A DNA stretch of 64,000 nt from Cupriavidus nantongensis. GTDB lineage: Bacteria; Pseudomonadota; Gammaproteobacteria; Burkholderiales; Burkholderiaceae. The DNA is taken from NCBI RefSeq assembly GCF_001598055.1, contig NZ_CP014844.1:3065642-3129641 (forward strand), read 5' to 3'. The notes under the pieces are model-generated. The model ran no database searches and was not told the DNA's origin. It saw only the letters and a program-made list of their open reading frames with translations. This document shows, piece after piece, positions 1 to 10,761 of the stretch. The position numbers and the translations under genes were made by a program. How positions within the stretch are numbered: the first letter of the stretch is position 1; the number at the start of each line of letters is the position of its first letter.

Positions 1-163
1 GGGCCTCAGGCGCGCCGGCCAGCGCCACGTCGATCGCCAGGTCTTCGCCGGCGCTGCCGCGCTTGGTGGGATGCGGAAATTGCGCCAACGCGGCGCCCGC
101 GGCGCGGGCGGCGTCCAGGAAGGCCTGGCGCGCTTCGGCGTAGCTGCGAGAAAAATGGCTCAT
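1..163 (-). CDS. DUF2817/M14-like peptidase, N-terminal fragment
   Basis: The gene runs off the left edge; only the first 54 codons are present. The visible N-terminus (MSHFSRSYAEARQAFLDAA, later HPTKRG and DLAIDVAL) resembles the start of DUF2817 proteins, which belong to the M14 zinc carboxypeptidase-like group. The zinc ligands lie outside the window, so catalysis cannot be judged. It lies downstream of, and on the same strand as, the peptide-uptake operon, which fits a peptidase. The assignment rests on a short stretch. Confidence 0.55.
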   Translation of the reverse strand, partial: MSHFSRSYAEARQAFLDAARAAGAALAQFPHPTKRGSAGEDLAIDVALAGAPEA

Positions 164-226
164 GGCGTCACCCGCGGATGCGATGCAGGCATTAAACGCC
201 AATTCGGCGGGTCTCGCCAGTCGCGG

Positions 227-1003
227 CTAGAACAGCGAACCAGACTGGGGCCTGCCCGGCGCGGGGGGCGGCTCGGCCTCGGCCCCCCAGATGCCGGCCG
301 ACGTGAACGCCTGCGGATGCATCGCGATCCCGGCCGCGGCCAGCTGCGCCGCGGTCAGCACCAGGTGCCGCGCCAGCCAGTCATGCAGGCTGCGCAGGAA
401 GCGGATGTTGTCGACGCTGGTCGACGCCGCAATCAGCCGTTCCAGCTTGACGTGCGCGGTATAGACGTCGAGCAGGTTGGTGGCGCGCAGCCGCGGCGGG
501 GTCGACGGGCTGCGCTCGATCGCCAGGATGCGGCGCACCTGCGCCGGGGCGATGTCGCCGCTGCGCTGGTATTGCGCGTAGACGTCCTCCAGCGCCGGGA
601 AGCGCACCGTAGGCTGCACGCGCGGCACCGCGGCCACCTTTTCCATGCGCAGCACCAGGTAGCGGATCGCCGCGGCGCGTTCGGCAGCGTGTTCGACGGC
701 GCGGCCCTGCGCGGGGTCCCGCCGGCGCGGGCCCGCAGGCAGTTCCGGCAAGGCCGTGCGCGGCACCACGTCGCGCTCGGTGTAGTCGGGCACCTGCCGC
801 AGCAGCGCCGGCTGCGCCAGCGCGGCGCGCGCGCAGTCCTCGCCGAACGGGTATTCGTGCCCGGCGGCGTCGCGCAGGATATAAGCCTGGCCGTCCGGAA
901 AGCCGTGATGGCGGCGGCTGGCGCCGCGCGCGTGGCAGCGTGTGGCGGGATCGACGAAATCCTTGCGTACCGGGATCCAGCCGCCGTCGTGTGCCTGGGT
1001 CAT
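227..1003 (-). CDS. Hypothetical protein, 258 aa
   Basis: I do not recognise this protein. The start at 1003 (MTQAHDGGWIPVRKDF) is chosen because the longer open frame upstream overlaps the dppA-like gene and reads as an Arg/Ala/Pro-rich shadow. It has no signal peptide or membrane segment. An N-terminal stretch has scattered Cys and His (RCHARGASRRHH, later GEDC), then a mostly helical, Arg/Ala-rich body, and a Pro-rich tail. It is codirectional with the peptidase operon, 83 bp after the dppA-like stop, so cotranscription is possible. No function can be inferred. Confidence 0.6.
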   Translation of the reverse strand: MTQAHDGGWIPVRKDFVDPATRCHARGASRRHHGFPDGQAYILRDAAGHEYPFGEDCARAALAQPALLRQVPDYTERDVVPRTALPELPAGPRRRDPAQGRAVEHAAERAAAIRYLVLRMEKVAAVPRVQPTVRFPALEDVYAQYQRSGDIAPAQVRRILAIERSPSTPPRLRATNLLDVYTAHVKLERLIAASTSVDNIRFLRSLHDWLARHLVLTAAQLAAAGIAMHPQAFTSAGIWGAEAEPPPAPGRPQSGSLF

Positions 1004-1086
1004 GCGTTGTGTATGGCCTGCCTGTTGCTCGACCCGCCATTGTCGCAAATCTGCGGGACGTGGCCGGTCCGCCACGTCGCACCGTG

Positions 1087-1905
1087 CTACTTCAGCATGA
1101 AGGACATCGCCGACAGGCAGTTCAGCATGCGCACCGCGGCCTGCACCGAATCGGCCTGGAACGACAGCGTCACGCCGTCGCGGCGCTCGAGCGTGGGCCA
1201 CTGGCAGAACAGGTCGGCATGCGCCGGGGTCTGCGTCTGCAGGGTACACGCCACCGGCGCGGCGATGCGCAGGCATTGCGCCTGCGCGCGCTCGCGCACC
1301 GCGGCCGCTGCCGCCGCGGCAATGGCCGCGCGCGCGGCCGCTGGCGACAGCGACGCGCCACTGCCGAAGCCGCCCGCGGTCTTGGTTTCGACATAGCGCA
1401 CCCACGGCATCAGCGCGTGGGTTTCCTGCACGAACACATCGTCGCCGCTGGCCATCAGCACCGGCGCGCCGAATTCGCCGGCGAGCGCGGCGTACAGCCC
1501 GGCCTCGCCAAGCTCCTTGCCGTTGAGCCAGACCCGCGCGAAGGCGCCGCTGTTGATGGTGTGCGCGAGCACGCCGCGGCTCTGCGCGCGGCCGTGGTAG
1601 CCGATCATCAGCACGCCGTCGACGCCGGCCTCGACCCCCGCAATCATGCCCAGGTAGCGCGGCTTGCCCAGCACCACCCGCGCGCGTGGATCGAGCTGGT
1701 CCGGCAACAGGTTGCGGAAGCCGCCGTGCGAATCGTTGACCAGCACTTCGGCCGCGCCGCCGGCAAAGGCGCCTTCGATGGCCGCGTTGGCCTCGCCCGT
1801 CATCCAGGCGCGAGCGCGCTCGTATTCGCCGTTGCCGGCACGGGTCTGCTCGGCGTGGAACACGCCGGCCACGCCTTCGATATCGGTGGAAACTAGGATC
1901 TTCAT
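1087..1905 (-). CDS. dppA: D-aminopeptidase, DppA family (peptidase M55)
   Basis: This 272-aa cytoplasmic protein belongs to the M55 zinc D-aminopeptidases. The N-terminus MKILVSTDIEGVAGV carries the D-x-E metal-binding motif of the family, and NDSHGG and IGYHGRAQ supply further expected ligands. M55 enzymes release N-terminal D-residues from short peptides. The start codon overlaps the stop of the upstream P1-family peptidase (ATGA), so the two are translationally coupled at the end of the peptide-transport operon. Family assignment is firm; the exact substrate is inferred. Confidence 0.9.
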   Translation of the reverse strand: MKILVSTDIEGVAGVFHAEQTRAGNGEYERARAWMTGEANAAIEGAFAGGAAEVLVNDSHGGFRNLLPDQLDPRARVVLGKPRYLGMIAGVEAGVDGVLMIGYHGRAQSRGVLAHTINSGAFARVWLNGKELGEAGLYAALAGEFGAPVLMASGDDVFVQETHALMPWVRYVETKTAGGFGSGASLSPAAARAAIAAAAAAAVRERAQAQCLRIAAPVACTLQTQTPAHADLFCQWPTLERRDGVTLSFQADSVQAAVRMLNCLSAMSFMLK

Positions 1906-2951
1906 CAGCAGCTCTGGCGCAGTTCAGGCATCAGGTCGAGCAGCGCGGCGCGGCCGTGGCCGTCGCGGCCCTGCACCGGCACGGCATGCCACAGCGCATG
2001 CAGGATGGCTTGCTCGACGCTGTCGGCCGCGGCGCGGAACAGCGGGTCGAGCAGGGTTTCATGCAGCAGCGCAACTGTAGGCATCGGCCGCGCCGCGTCG
2101 TCGGGCACGGTGTACGCCGTCGAGAACGCCAGCGCGATATCGCCCGAGCCATGCCCGAACACCGAACCGGTGCGCGCCAGCCCGGCGCCGGCGCGCAGCG
2201 ACAGCCGGCGCAGCTGGCGCGCGTCCAGCGGCGCATCGGTGGCCACGATCATGATGATCGAGCCCTTCTCCGGTTCCGGCGTGCCACCGGGCAGCGCCAG
2301 CCGCCGCGCCAGCTCCGGGCCGACCAGCCGGCCGGCCACGATCAGCGATTCGGGCGTGCCGAAATTGGCCAGCACCAGCGCACCGACGCGATGGCCGCCC
2401 GCGACGCGCGACGCCGAGCCGATGCCGCCCTTGACGCCGAACGCCGACATGCCGCGGCCGGCCCCCACCGCACCCTGCGCGAAGCCGGCTGCCGCGCCGG
2501 CCAGCGCCGCATCGTAGTGCGAGCCGGCGATCGCCATGCGCTGGATATCGTTCAGGAAGCCGTCATTGCATTCGAACACCAGCGGATTGACCGTCGGCAG
2601 CGCGCGGCCGATTTCCGGATTGGCCGCCACCGCCGCGCGGATCTGCGCCTGCGCCACGGCACCGACCGCAAAGGTATTGGTCAGCGCCACCGGGGTTTCC
2701 AGCACGCCCAGCTCGTCCACCTGCACCAGCCCGACGCTCTTGCCGAAGCCATTGAGCACGGTGGCCGCGGCGGGCACCTTGTCGCGGTACGGATCGCCGC
2801 CATGCGGGCGGATCACGGTCACGCCGGTCTGCACGCCGTCGTCGGCCAGCGTGCAGTGGCCGACGGTAACGCCGGCGACGTCGGCAATGCTGTCCAGCGG
2901 CCCCGCGGGAAGGCTGCCGACGCGCGGCGCGCCTGGGGTGGAAGCATTCAT
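1905..2951 (-). CDS. P1 family peptidase (DmpA-like aminopeptidase)
   Basis: A 348-aa enzyme of the DmpA/BapA group: Ntn-fold proteins that self-cleave into two chains and act as L-aminopeptidase/D-esterase or beta-peptidyl aminopeptidase. The likely cleavage point is Gly230/Ser231 in EKGSIIMIVATDAPL, so Ser231 would become the nucleophile. Other family landmarks are PTVNPLVFECNDG and VKGGIGSASR. The start at 2951 lies 2 bp after the permease gene; longer frames read into the permease. With the adjacent DppA-like enzyme it can hydrolyse unusual or D-containing peptides brought in by the transporter. Confidence 0.92.
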   Translation of the reverse strand: MNASTPGAPRVGSLPAGPLDSIADVAGVTVGHCTLADDGVQTGVTVIRPHGGDPYRDKVPAAATVLNGFGKSVGLVQVDELGVLETPVALTNTFAVGAVAQAQIRAAVAANPEIGRALPTVNPLVFECNDGFLNDIQRMAIAGSHYDAALAGAAAGFAQGAVGAGRGMSAFGVKGGIGSASRVAGGHRVGALVLANFGTPESLIVAGRLVGPELARRLALPGGTPEPEKGSIIMIVATDAPLDARQLRRLSLRAGAGLARTGSVFGHGSGDIALAFSTAYTVPDDAARPMPTVALLHETLLDPLFRAAADSVEQAILHALWHAVPVQGRDGHGRAALLDLMPELRQSC

Positions 2952-2953
2952 CT

Positions 2954-3868
2954 TCAGCGGCGGTCGATCTTGGGGTCGAGCGCGTCGCGCAGCCCGTCGC
3001 CCAGCAGGTTGAAGGCCAGCACGGTCAGGAAGATCGCCAGGCTGGGGAAGATCGCCACGTGCGGCGCGGTGACCATGTCGGCGCGCGCCTCGTTGAGCAT
3101 CGCGCCCCACTCCGGCGTGGGCGGCTGCGCGCCCAGGCCCAGGAACGACAGGCTGGCGGCGGTGATGATCGAGGTGCCGATCCGCATCGAGAAATACACC
3201 ACGATCGACGACACCGTGCCCGGCAGGATATGGCGCACCAGGATGGTCCAGTCCGACGCGCCGATGCTGCGCGCAGCCTCGACATAAGTCAGCCGCTTCA
3301 GCATCAGCGTATTGCCGCGCACCAGCCGCGCGAACGCCGGGATGCTGAAGATGGCGACGGCGAAGATCACGTTGGTCATGCCATTGCCGAGAATGGCGAC
3401 GATGCCGATCGCCAGCAGGATGCCTGGGAAGGCAAAGAGCACGTCGGAGATGCGCATCACGATGCGGTCCCACCAGCCTTCGTAGTAGCCGGCCAGCAGG
3501 CCCAGCACGGTACCGATCACCGCGCCGATGATCACCGACAGGAAGCCCGCCGCCAGCGAGATGCGCGTGCCGGCCAGGATGCGGCTGAAGATATCGCGCC
3601 CGAGCGAATCGACGCCCATCCAGTGCGCGGCCGACGGGCCGGCGTTGAGCGCGTCGTAGTCGAAATAGTTCTCGGGGTCGTACGGCACGAGATGCGGCGC
3701 CAGGATCGCGACCAGCACCAGCAGCAGCACGAACGCGCCGGCGCCGAGCGCCAGGTGCTGCTTGCGGAATTTGCGCCAGAACTCGGTCCAGGGCGTGCGC
3801 ACGGCCTGGGGTGTGGCCGCGCTGGCGGATGCCGCTTGCGCTGCGGCGGGCGTGGAAAGCTCAGTCAT
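2954..3868 (-). CDS. gsiD: Peptide/glutathione ABC transporter permease (GsiD/DppC type)
   Basis: This 304-aa inner-membrane permease has the layout of DppC/GsiD proteins: a cytoplasmic N-terminus, a first membrane helix near residues 38-58 ([20 protein letters not shown]), then a binding-protein-dependent transport domain. The [22 protein letters not shown] region is the EAA loop that contacts the ATPase. It follows the partner permease by 7 bp and precedes the P1 peptidase by 2 bp, so it lies inside one operon. The substrate is inferred from the iaaA-gsiABCD-like gene order and could be other oligopeptides. Confidence 0.9.
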   Translation of the reverse strand: MTELSTPAAAQAASASAATPQAVRTPWTEFWRKFRKQHLALGAGAFVLLLVLVAILAPHLVPYDPENYFDYDALNAGPSAAHWMGVDSLGRDIFSRILAGTRISLAAGFLSVIIGAVIGTVLGLLAGYYEGWWDRIVMRISDVLFAFPGILLAIGIVAILGNGMTNVIFAVAIFSIPAFARLVRGNTLMLKRLTYVEAARSIGASDWTILVRHILPGTVSSIVVYFSMRIGTSIITAASLSFLGLGAQPPTPEWGAMLNEARADMVTAPHVAIFPSLAIFLTVLAFNLLGDGLRDALDPKIDRR

Positions 3869-3875
3869 GCCGGCC

Positions 3876-4799
3876 TCACTTGTAGCGGATGGTGGGATTG
3901 ATCACGGTGTAGAGCATGTCCACCACCAGGTTGATCAGGATGAATTCGAGCGAGAACAGCAGCACCTCGGCCTGGATCACCGGATAGTCGCGCATCTCGA
4001 CGGCATCGACCAGCAGGCGCCCCAGGCCCGGCCAGTTGAACACCTTCTCGACCACGATCGAGCCGCCCAGCAGGAAGCCGAACTGCAGGCCCATCATGGT
4101 CACCACCGGGATCATGGCGTTGCGCAGGCCGTGCTTGGCGACCACCAGGGTCTCGCGCACGCCCTTGGCGCGGGCGGTGCGGATAAAGTCTTCCTGCAGC
4201 ACTTCGACGAACGAGGCCCGGGTAAAGCGCGCCATCACCGCCGCCACCGCGGCGCCCAGCGTGATGGAGGGCAACACGTAATGCTGCCAGCTGTCGGCGC
4301 CGATCGACGGCAGCCAGCCCAGCTGCACCGAGAACACCTCCATCAGCAGCATGCCCAACGCGAAGGCCGGGAAGGAAATCCCGGAAACCGCCAGCGTCAT
4401 GCCGAAGCGGTCGGGCCAGCGGTTGCGCCACACCGCCGAGCCGATGCCGATGGCCATGCCGAACACCACCGCCCACGCCATCGACGCCACCGTCAGCAGC
4501 AGCGTCGGCATGAAGCGGTCACCGATTTCCTCGCTGACCGGGCGCTTGGTGCGCAGGGAATTGCCGAACTCGCCGCGCAGCGCGTTCGAGAAGAAGTTGA
4601 CGAACTGCTCGTGCAGGGGCCGGTCCAGGCCCAGGTCCTTGCGCACCAGTTCGACCGTGGCCGAGTCAGCCTCCGGACCCGCCGCCAGGCGCGCCGGATC
4701 GCCCGGCAGCAGATGGACGAACAGGAACACCAGCACTGCCACGATCAGCAGCGTGGGGATCACGCCCAGCACACGTTTGAGGAAGTAATTCAGCATCAC
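3876..4799 (-). CDS. gsiC: Peptide/glutathione ABC transporter permease (GsiC/DppB type)
   Basis: A 307-aa inner-membrane permease. The N-terminal helix ([21 protein letters not shown]) followed by [10 protein letters not shown] is characteristic of the DppB/OppB/GsiC group. The EAA loop is seen at [24 protein letters not shown]. With the next gene it forms the heterodimeric membrane channel. It is preceded by a 153-bp gap containing a hairpin, so its expression relative to the binding protein may be tuned. Confidence 0.9.
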   Translation of the reverse strand: MMLNYFLKRVLGVIPTLLIVAVLVFLFVHLLPGDPARLAAGPEADSATVELVRKDLGLDRPLHEQFVNFFSNALRGEFGNSLRTKRPVSEEIGDRFMPTLLLTVASMAWAVVFGMAIGIGSAVWRNRWPDRFGMTLAVSGISFPAFALGMLLMEVFSVQLGWLPSIGADSWQHYVLPSITLGAAVAAVMARFTRASFVEVLQEDFIRTARAKGVRETLVVAKHGLRNAMIPVVTMMGLQFGFLLGGSIVVEKVFNWPGLGRLLVDAVEMRDYPVIQAEVLLFSLEFILINLVVDMLYTVINPTIRYK

Positions 4800-4820
4800 A
4801 CACCATGAAGAAAGGCCGCG

Positions 4821-4863
4821 GGCCGCCCGCCTGCGAACCCCGCGTCGCGAGGCAGGCGGCCGC
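4821..4863. other. Intercistronic hairpin between binding-protein and permease genes
   Basis: CGCCTGC at 4828-4834 pairs with GCAGGCG at 4852-4858, extended by one C-G pair. It lies in the 153-bp gap after the abundant-type binding-protein gene. No U-tract follows, so it is not a classic terminator. Such hairpins often protect the upstream message of a binding-protein gene; that role is inferred. Confidence 0.45.
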
Positions 4864-4952
4864 TCTCGGCTTACTGCTCTACTGCTCTGTTGGATGACTG
4901 CTCGCGGCGCGGACGGTCCTGGTGCTGCATGCCCCCGCCGCTGCTCTCACCC

Positions 4953-6509
4953 TCACTGCTTGATATCGATCTCGTCGAAATTGAACGACCCGTCCGGCAT
5001 CACATACGCGCCGCTCATGCGCTTGCTGCGCGCGAACAGCACCTTCTCCGTCACCAGGAAGGCCCACGGCGCATCCTTCCAGATGCGTTCCTGCGCGTCC
5101 TTGTACAGCCGTGCCTTCTCGCCGCGATCGGTGGTGCGCAGTGCGCCGGCGATATCGGCGTCGACCTGCTCGTTCTTGTAGTAGGCGGTGTTCAGCAGCT
5201 TGGGCGGCATCGATTCCGAAGCCAGCAGCGGACGCAGCGCCCAGTCGGATTCACCGGTCGACGACGACCAGCCCACGTAGTAGATGCGCACGCCGGCGTC
5301 TTCCGGCTTCGGCACGCTCTCGACCTTCTCCACGCGCTGGCCGGCTTCCAGCGCCTGCACCTGTGCCTTGATGCCGACCTGCTGCAGCTGCTGCTGCACG
5401 AACTGGATCACCTTCTGCGCAGTGGTGTGGTTATAGGCCGACCACAGCGTGGTCTCGAAGCCGTTCGGGTAGCCGGCTTCCTTCAGCAGCGCGCGTGCCT
5501 TGGCCGGGTCATACGGCCACGGGCCCAGCTTCTCGGCATAGTCCACGCCGTGCGGCACCACGCCCTCGGCCGGCACCGCGTAGCCGGCAAACGCCACCTT
5601 GGCCAGCGCCTCCTTGTTGATGGCGTAGTTGATGGCCTGCCGCACCTTGGGGTCGTTGAACGGCTTGACCATGGTATTCATGGTCAGGTAGCGCTGGATG
5701 ATCGACGGCGCGGCGATCAGGTCCACCTTGGCGCTGTTCTTCAGCACCGCGGCCTGCTCGAACGGAATGCTGAAGGCGAAGTCCGCCTCGCCGGTCTGCA
5801 TGATGGCGGCGCGCGTGTTGTTGTCGACCACCGGCTTCCAGGTGATGGTGTCGATCTTCGGATAGCCGGTCTTCCAGTAGCCGGCAAACTTCTTGCCCTT
5901 CAGATGATCGGGCTGCTTCCACTCGACGAACTCGAACGGACCGGTGCCCACCGGATGGAAGGCGATGTCCTTGCCGTACTTCTGCAGCGCGGCCGGCGAG
6001 ATCATCACCGCCGAAGGATGCGCGAGCACGTTGATGAACGGCGAGAACGGCTCCTTCAGCGTGACCTTGACGGTATTCGCGTCAACCACGTCGGTCTTCG
6101 CCACGCGATTGAACAGCGTGTAGCGCTTGAGCTTGTTGGCCGGGTTGGTGACGCGGTCCAGGTTGGCCTTGACGGCGGCGGCATCAAAGGTGGTGCCGTC
6201 GTGGAACTTGATGCCCTTCTTCAGCTTGATGGTGTAGGTCAGGCCGTCCTTGCTGGCCTCGTAGCTGTCGGCCAGCACGTTGACCAGCTTCATGTCCTTG
6301 TCCAGCCCGAACAGGCCCTGGTAGAACGACTTGCTCGCGGCTTGCGACAGCGTGTCGTTCGAGTCGTACGGGTCGAGCGTGGTGAAGGTCGAATACACCG
6401 CCATCACGGCGTCCTTGGCCGCGAAGGCCGGTGCGGCGGCGAGCATGCCGAGGGCGCCGGCGGCAAAGGCGCCGGCCATCCATCGGGGCGAAACCATACG
6501 AGCAGACAT
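4953..6509 (-). CDS. gsiB: Periplasmic peptide/glutathione-binding protein (GsiB/DppA SBP family 5)
   Basis: This 518-aa solute-binding protein has a Sec signal ([20 protein letters not shown] ... APAFAA) and the SBP_bac_5 fold. Family hallmarks are [24 protein letters not shown] and a late Trp/Tyr-rich lobe ([18 protein letters not shown]). The start at 6509 is supported by AGGAGA six bases upstream; the longer frame begins without a site. It delivers substrate to the two permeases downstream. Nickel or dipeptide specificity cannot be excluded from sequence alone. Confidence 0.9.
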   Translation of the reverse strand: MSARMVSPRWMAGAFAAGALGMLAAAPAFAAKDAVMAVYSTFTTLDPYDSNDTLSQAASKSFYQGLFGLDKDMKLVNVLADSYEASKDGLTYTIKLKKGIKFHDGTTFDAAAVKANLDRVTNPANKLKRYTLFNRVAKTDVVDANTVKVTLKEPFSPFINVLAHPSAVMISPAALQKYGKDIAFHPVGTGPFEFVEWKQPDHLKGKKFAGYWKTGYPKIDTITWKPVVDNNTRAAIMQTGEADFAFSIPFEQAAVLKNSAKVDLIAAPSIIQRYLTMNTMVKPFNDPKVRQAINYAINKEALAKVAFAGYAVPAEGVVPHGVDYAEKLGPWPYDPAKARALLKEAGYPNGFETTLWSAYNHTTAQKVIQFVQQQLQQVGIKAQVQALEAGQRVEKVESVPKPEDAGVRIYYVGWSSSTGESDWALRPLLASESMPPKLLNTAYYKNEQVDADIAGALRTTDRGEKARLYKDAQERIWKDAPWAFLVTEKVLFARSKRMSGAYVMPDGSFNFDEIDIKQ

Positions 6510-6537
6510 CTCGATTCTCCTTGGATTGACTTCCGTT

Positions 6538-8442
<1,905 letters not shown>

Positions 8443-8486
8443 TGGGGAACTCCTTCTGTTGCTGCCTGATGCCGTGGTACTGCGCG

Positions 8487-9458
8487 TCAGCCGTAGATCG
8501 AAACGTTGACCGCTTCGCCCACCCGGGCGACACCGCGGTACATGCCTTCCGTGTTGAACGGCAGCGTGACGTTGCCGGCGCGGTCGACCGCGATCAGGCC
8601 GCCGCGGCCCTGGATGGCCTGCAGTTTTTCCATCACCACGCGACGGGCGGATTCCTCGAGCGACAGGCCCGCGTAGCGCATCTGCGCGGACACGTCGTGC
8701 GCGGCCACGGTGCGGATAAACATCTCGCCGGTACCGGTGGCGGACACCGCGGCGACGTCGTCGGCATAGCAGCCGGCGCCGATCAGCGGGGTATCGCCGA
8801 CGCGGCCCACCTGCTTGTTGGTGACGCCGCCGGTGGAAGTGGCCGCGGCGAGGTTGCCGCGGCAGTCGCAGGCGACCGCGCCGACCGTGCCAAACTTGCT
8901 GTCGGGATCGATCGGTTCCGTGCCGCGCGCCTGCTGCGCGGCCAGCGTGGCGGCGTCGTGGTCCAGCAGCGCCATGCCGGCATTGCCGCGCGCGCGCTGC
9001 CATTGCTCGTGGCGCGCCTGCGTGAAGTAGTAGTCGGGCGCTACCAGCTCCAGGCCCTGCGCCTGGGCAAACGCCTCGGCCCCGGCGCCGGCAAACAGCA
9101 CGTGCTCGCTGTGCTCGAGCACCGCGCGCGCGGCCAGCACCGGGTTGCGCAGGCGCGTGACGCAGGCCACCGCGCCGGCATTGAGGGTGGCGCCATCCAT
9201 TACCGCCGCATCCAGTTCATAGGTGCCGGCATGGGTCAGCACCGCGCCCTTGCCGGCGTTGAACAGCGGGCATTCCTCGAGCAGGCGCACCGCCTCGGTG
9301 ACCGCGTCGAGCGCGCTGCCGCCATCGGCCAGGATGCGCTGGCCGGCCTGCAGCACGTGTTGCAGCGCTTCGATGTATTCGCGTTCGCGGGCCGCATCCA
9401 TCGCCGCGCGGGTGATGGTGCCGGCGCCGCCATGGATGGCAATGACAGCTGCTTGCAT
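8487..9458 (-). CDS. iaaA: Isoaspartyl peptidase/L-asparaginase (Ntn-hydrolase)
   Basis: A 323-aa plant-type asparaginase/isoaspartyl dipeptidase precursor. N-terminal IAIHGGAGT and the autocleavage site KFG-Thr191 (TVGAVACD) are diagnostic: cleavage before Thr191 frees the catalytic threonine. [22 protein letters not shown] follows as in the family. The enzyme degrades beta-aspartyl dipeptides from damaged proteins and can hydrolyse asparagine. In E. coli iaaA sits directly before gsiABCD; the same order appears here, which supports the operon assignment. Confidence 0.93.
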   Translation of the reverse strand: MQAAVIAIHGGAGTITRAAMDAAREREYIEALQHVLQAGQRILADGGSALDAVTEAVRLLEECPLFNAGKGAVLTHAGTYELDAAVMDGATLNAGAVACVTRLRNPVLAARAVLEHSEHVLFAGAGAEAFAQAQGLELVAPDYYFTQARHEQWQRARGNAGMALLDHDAATLAAQQARGTEPIDPDSKFGTVGAVACDCRGNLAAATSTGGVTNKQVGRVGDTPLIGAGCYADDVAAVSATGTGEMFIRTVAAHDVSAQMRYAGLSLEESARRVVMEKLQAIQGRGGLIAVDRAGNVTLPFNTEGMYRGVARVGEAVNVSIYG

Positions 9459-9474
9459 AAATTGGTTCGGGGAC

Positions 9475-10449
9475 TCAGGACTTGCGGGTGTTGGACCGGG
9501 TGTTGGACGACCGCGCGCGGCGCGCGCCGGGCTTGGCTTCGGTGGGTGGCACTGGCATCGGCGCGGACCGGCGCGCGGGCTCGGCATCGGGCGTGCGATA
9601 CAGCCACGGCAGCAGGAATTCGGTCATTTCGGCGGCGGCCTTGACCGGGCGTTCGGCCCGGTGCGCCACCGCGCCGCACAGCGCCTCGATCAGCGCCAGC
9701 ACGGTGGCATCGGAGTTGGCCGAAAGCCGGTTGCCGGCCTGCGCATACAGCGCGATATCGGCCAGCGGCGCCAGCGGCGAGGTCGGGCCGTCGGTCAGCG
9801 CCAGCACCTGGCCGCCGTGCGCCTTGACGCGCTGGGCCAGCTCGATGGTGTCGGTGACATAGCGCGGGAAGGCGATCACGATCAGCAGGTCGCTCGGCTG
9901 CAGCTTGAACAACTGGCGCGCCGCGTGCGAGGCGCCGCCCGCACCGGCCACCGAGGTCACCATGCGGCAATGCATTTCCAGGCCGTGCTGCAGCAGGCCT
10001 GCAAGAAACCCGCTGGCGCCGAAGCCGGCCACGTAGACGCGCTGCGCACCAAGGATCGCCGCGACCGCACGCTCGCACGCCCGCGCGTCGATGCCGCGCC
10101 GCGTAGCTTCGGCATTGGCGGCCGCATCCTCAAGCGAGGCGGCGAACACTTCGGCCACGGTGGCGGGTCGTTCCAGCTCGCTGCGCAGCCGCTCCACCGG
10201 CGCCAGCGTGGCTTCGAACCCGCGCACCAGCTCGGCCCGGAACTGCGGATAGCCATCGAAGCCGAGTGCGCGCGCAAAGCGGTTGGCCGTCGCTACCGAT
10301 ACCTCCACCGCCGCGGCGAATTCATCGATGCGCATGGTCGCTGCGCGAAACAGGTTGGCCAGCACGTATTCCGCCATGCGGCGGTGCGCCGGCGTCAGCG
10401 CCGGCAGGCTGCGTGCAATGCGGTCCGAGATCGAATGGCCTATGGGCAT
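9475..10449 (-). CDS. RpiR-family transcriptional regulator (HTH + SIS domains)
   Basis: This ~324-aa regulator has an N-terminal HTH_6 domain (about residues 1-80; RMAEYVLANLFRAATMRIDEFAAAVEVSVATANRFARALGF) and a C-terminal SIS sugar-phosphate-binding fold (about 115-250; RVYVAGFGASGFLA, DLLIVIAFPRYVTDT). It is the first gene of the peptide operon, 16 bp before iaaA, so it probably regulates the whole cluster and itself. Starts at 10449 (MPIGHS) and 10476 (MRGRST) are both possible; no strong ribosome-binding site decides. The inducer is unknown. Confidence 0.87.
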   Translation of the reverse strand: MPIGHSISDRIARSLPALTPAHRRMAEYVLANLFRAATMRIDEFAAAVEVSVATANRFARALGFDGYPQFRAELVRGFEATLAPVERLRSELERPATVAEVFAASLEDAAANAEATRRGIDARACERAVAAILGAQRVYVAGFGASGFLAGLLQHGLEMHCRMVTSVAGAGGASHAARQLFKLQPSDLLIVIAFPRYVTDTIELAQRVKAHGGQVLALTDGPTSPLAPLADIALYAQAGNRLSANSDATVLALIEALCGAVAHRAERPVKAAAEMTEFLLPWLYRTPDAEPARRSAPMPVPPTEAKPGARRARSSNTRSNTRKS

Positions 10450-10492
10450 GGTGGAAGCGGTTGATCGACCGCGCATCAGCGGGCGCGTCGTT

Positions 10493-10510
10493 GTGAAAAT
10501 TAATTTACAC
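10493..10510. promoter_or_regulatory. Near-perfect 18-bp palindrome, candidate RpiR operator
   Basis: The sequence GTGAAAATTAATTTACAC matches its own reverse complement at 16 of 18 positions. It lies 17-61 bp upstream of the two possible regulator starts and is strikingly AT-rich for this genome. RpiR regulators commonly bind palindromes in their own promoter, so autoregulation of the operon is the natural reading; direct proof is lacking. Confidence 0.6.
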
Positions 10511-10761
10511 GCAACCGACTTCCAAGAAAATAGAGTTTTGCGAGACCAAGGGTAATCCCTAGATTCGCGGGCTTTGCCGGCACTTTGCCGGTGCACGCGT
10601 CAACGCGCTTTAACGTGCTTCGACCCGCTTTGGCGCGCTGCCTGCACCGGCACGGCGTGCCGCGCACCGGAAACGCTACAATGCGGGCCAGCGCCACAGC
10701 GCCGGCCGCGGCCCGCGTTCACGGCGCTTTTTCTGTTTTTCACTCAGGCATTTCCCCTCCC

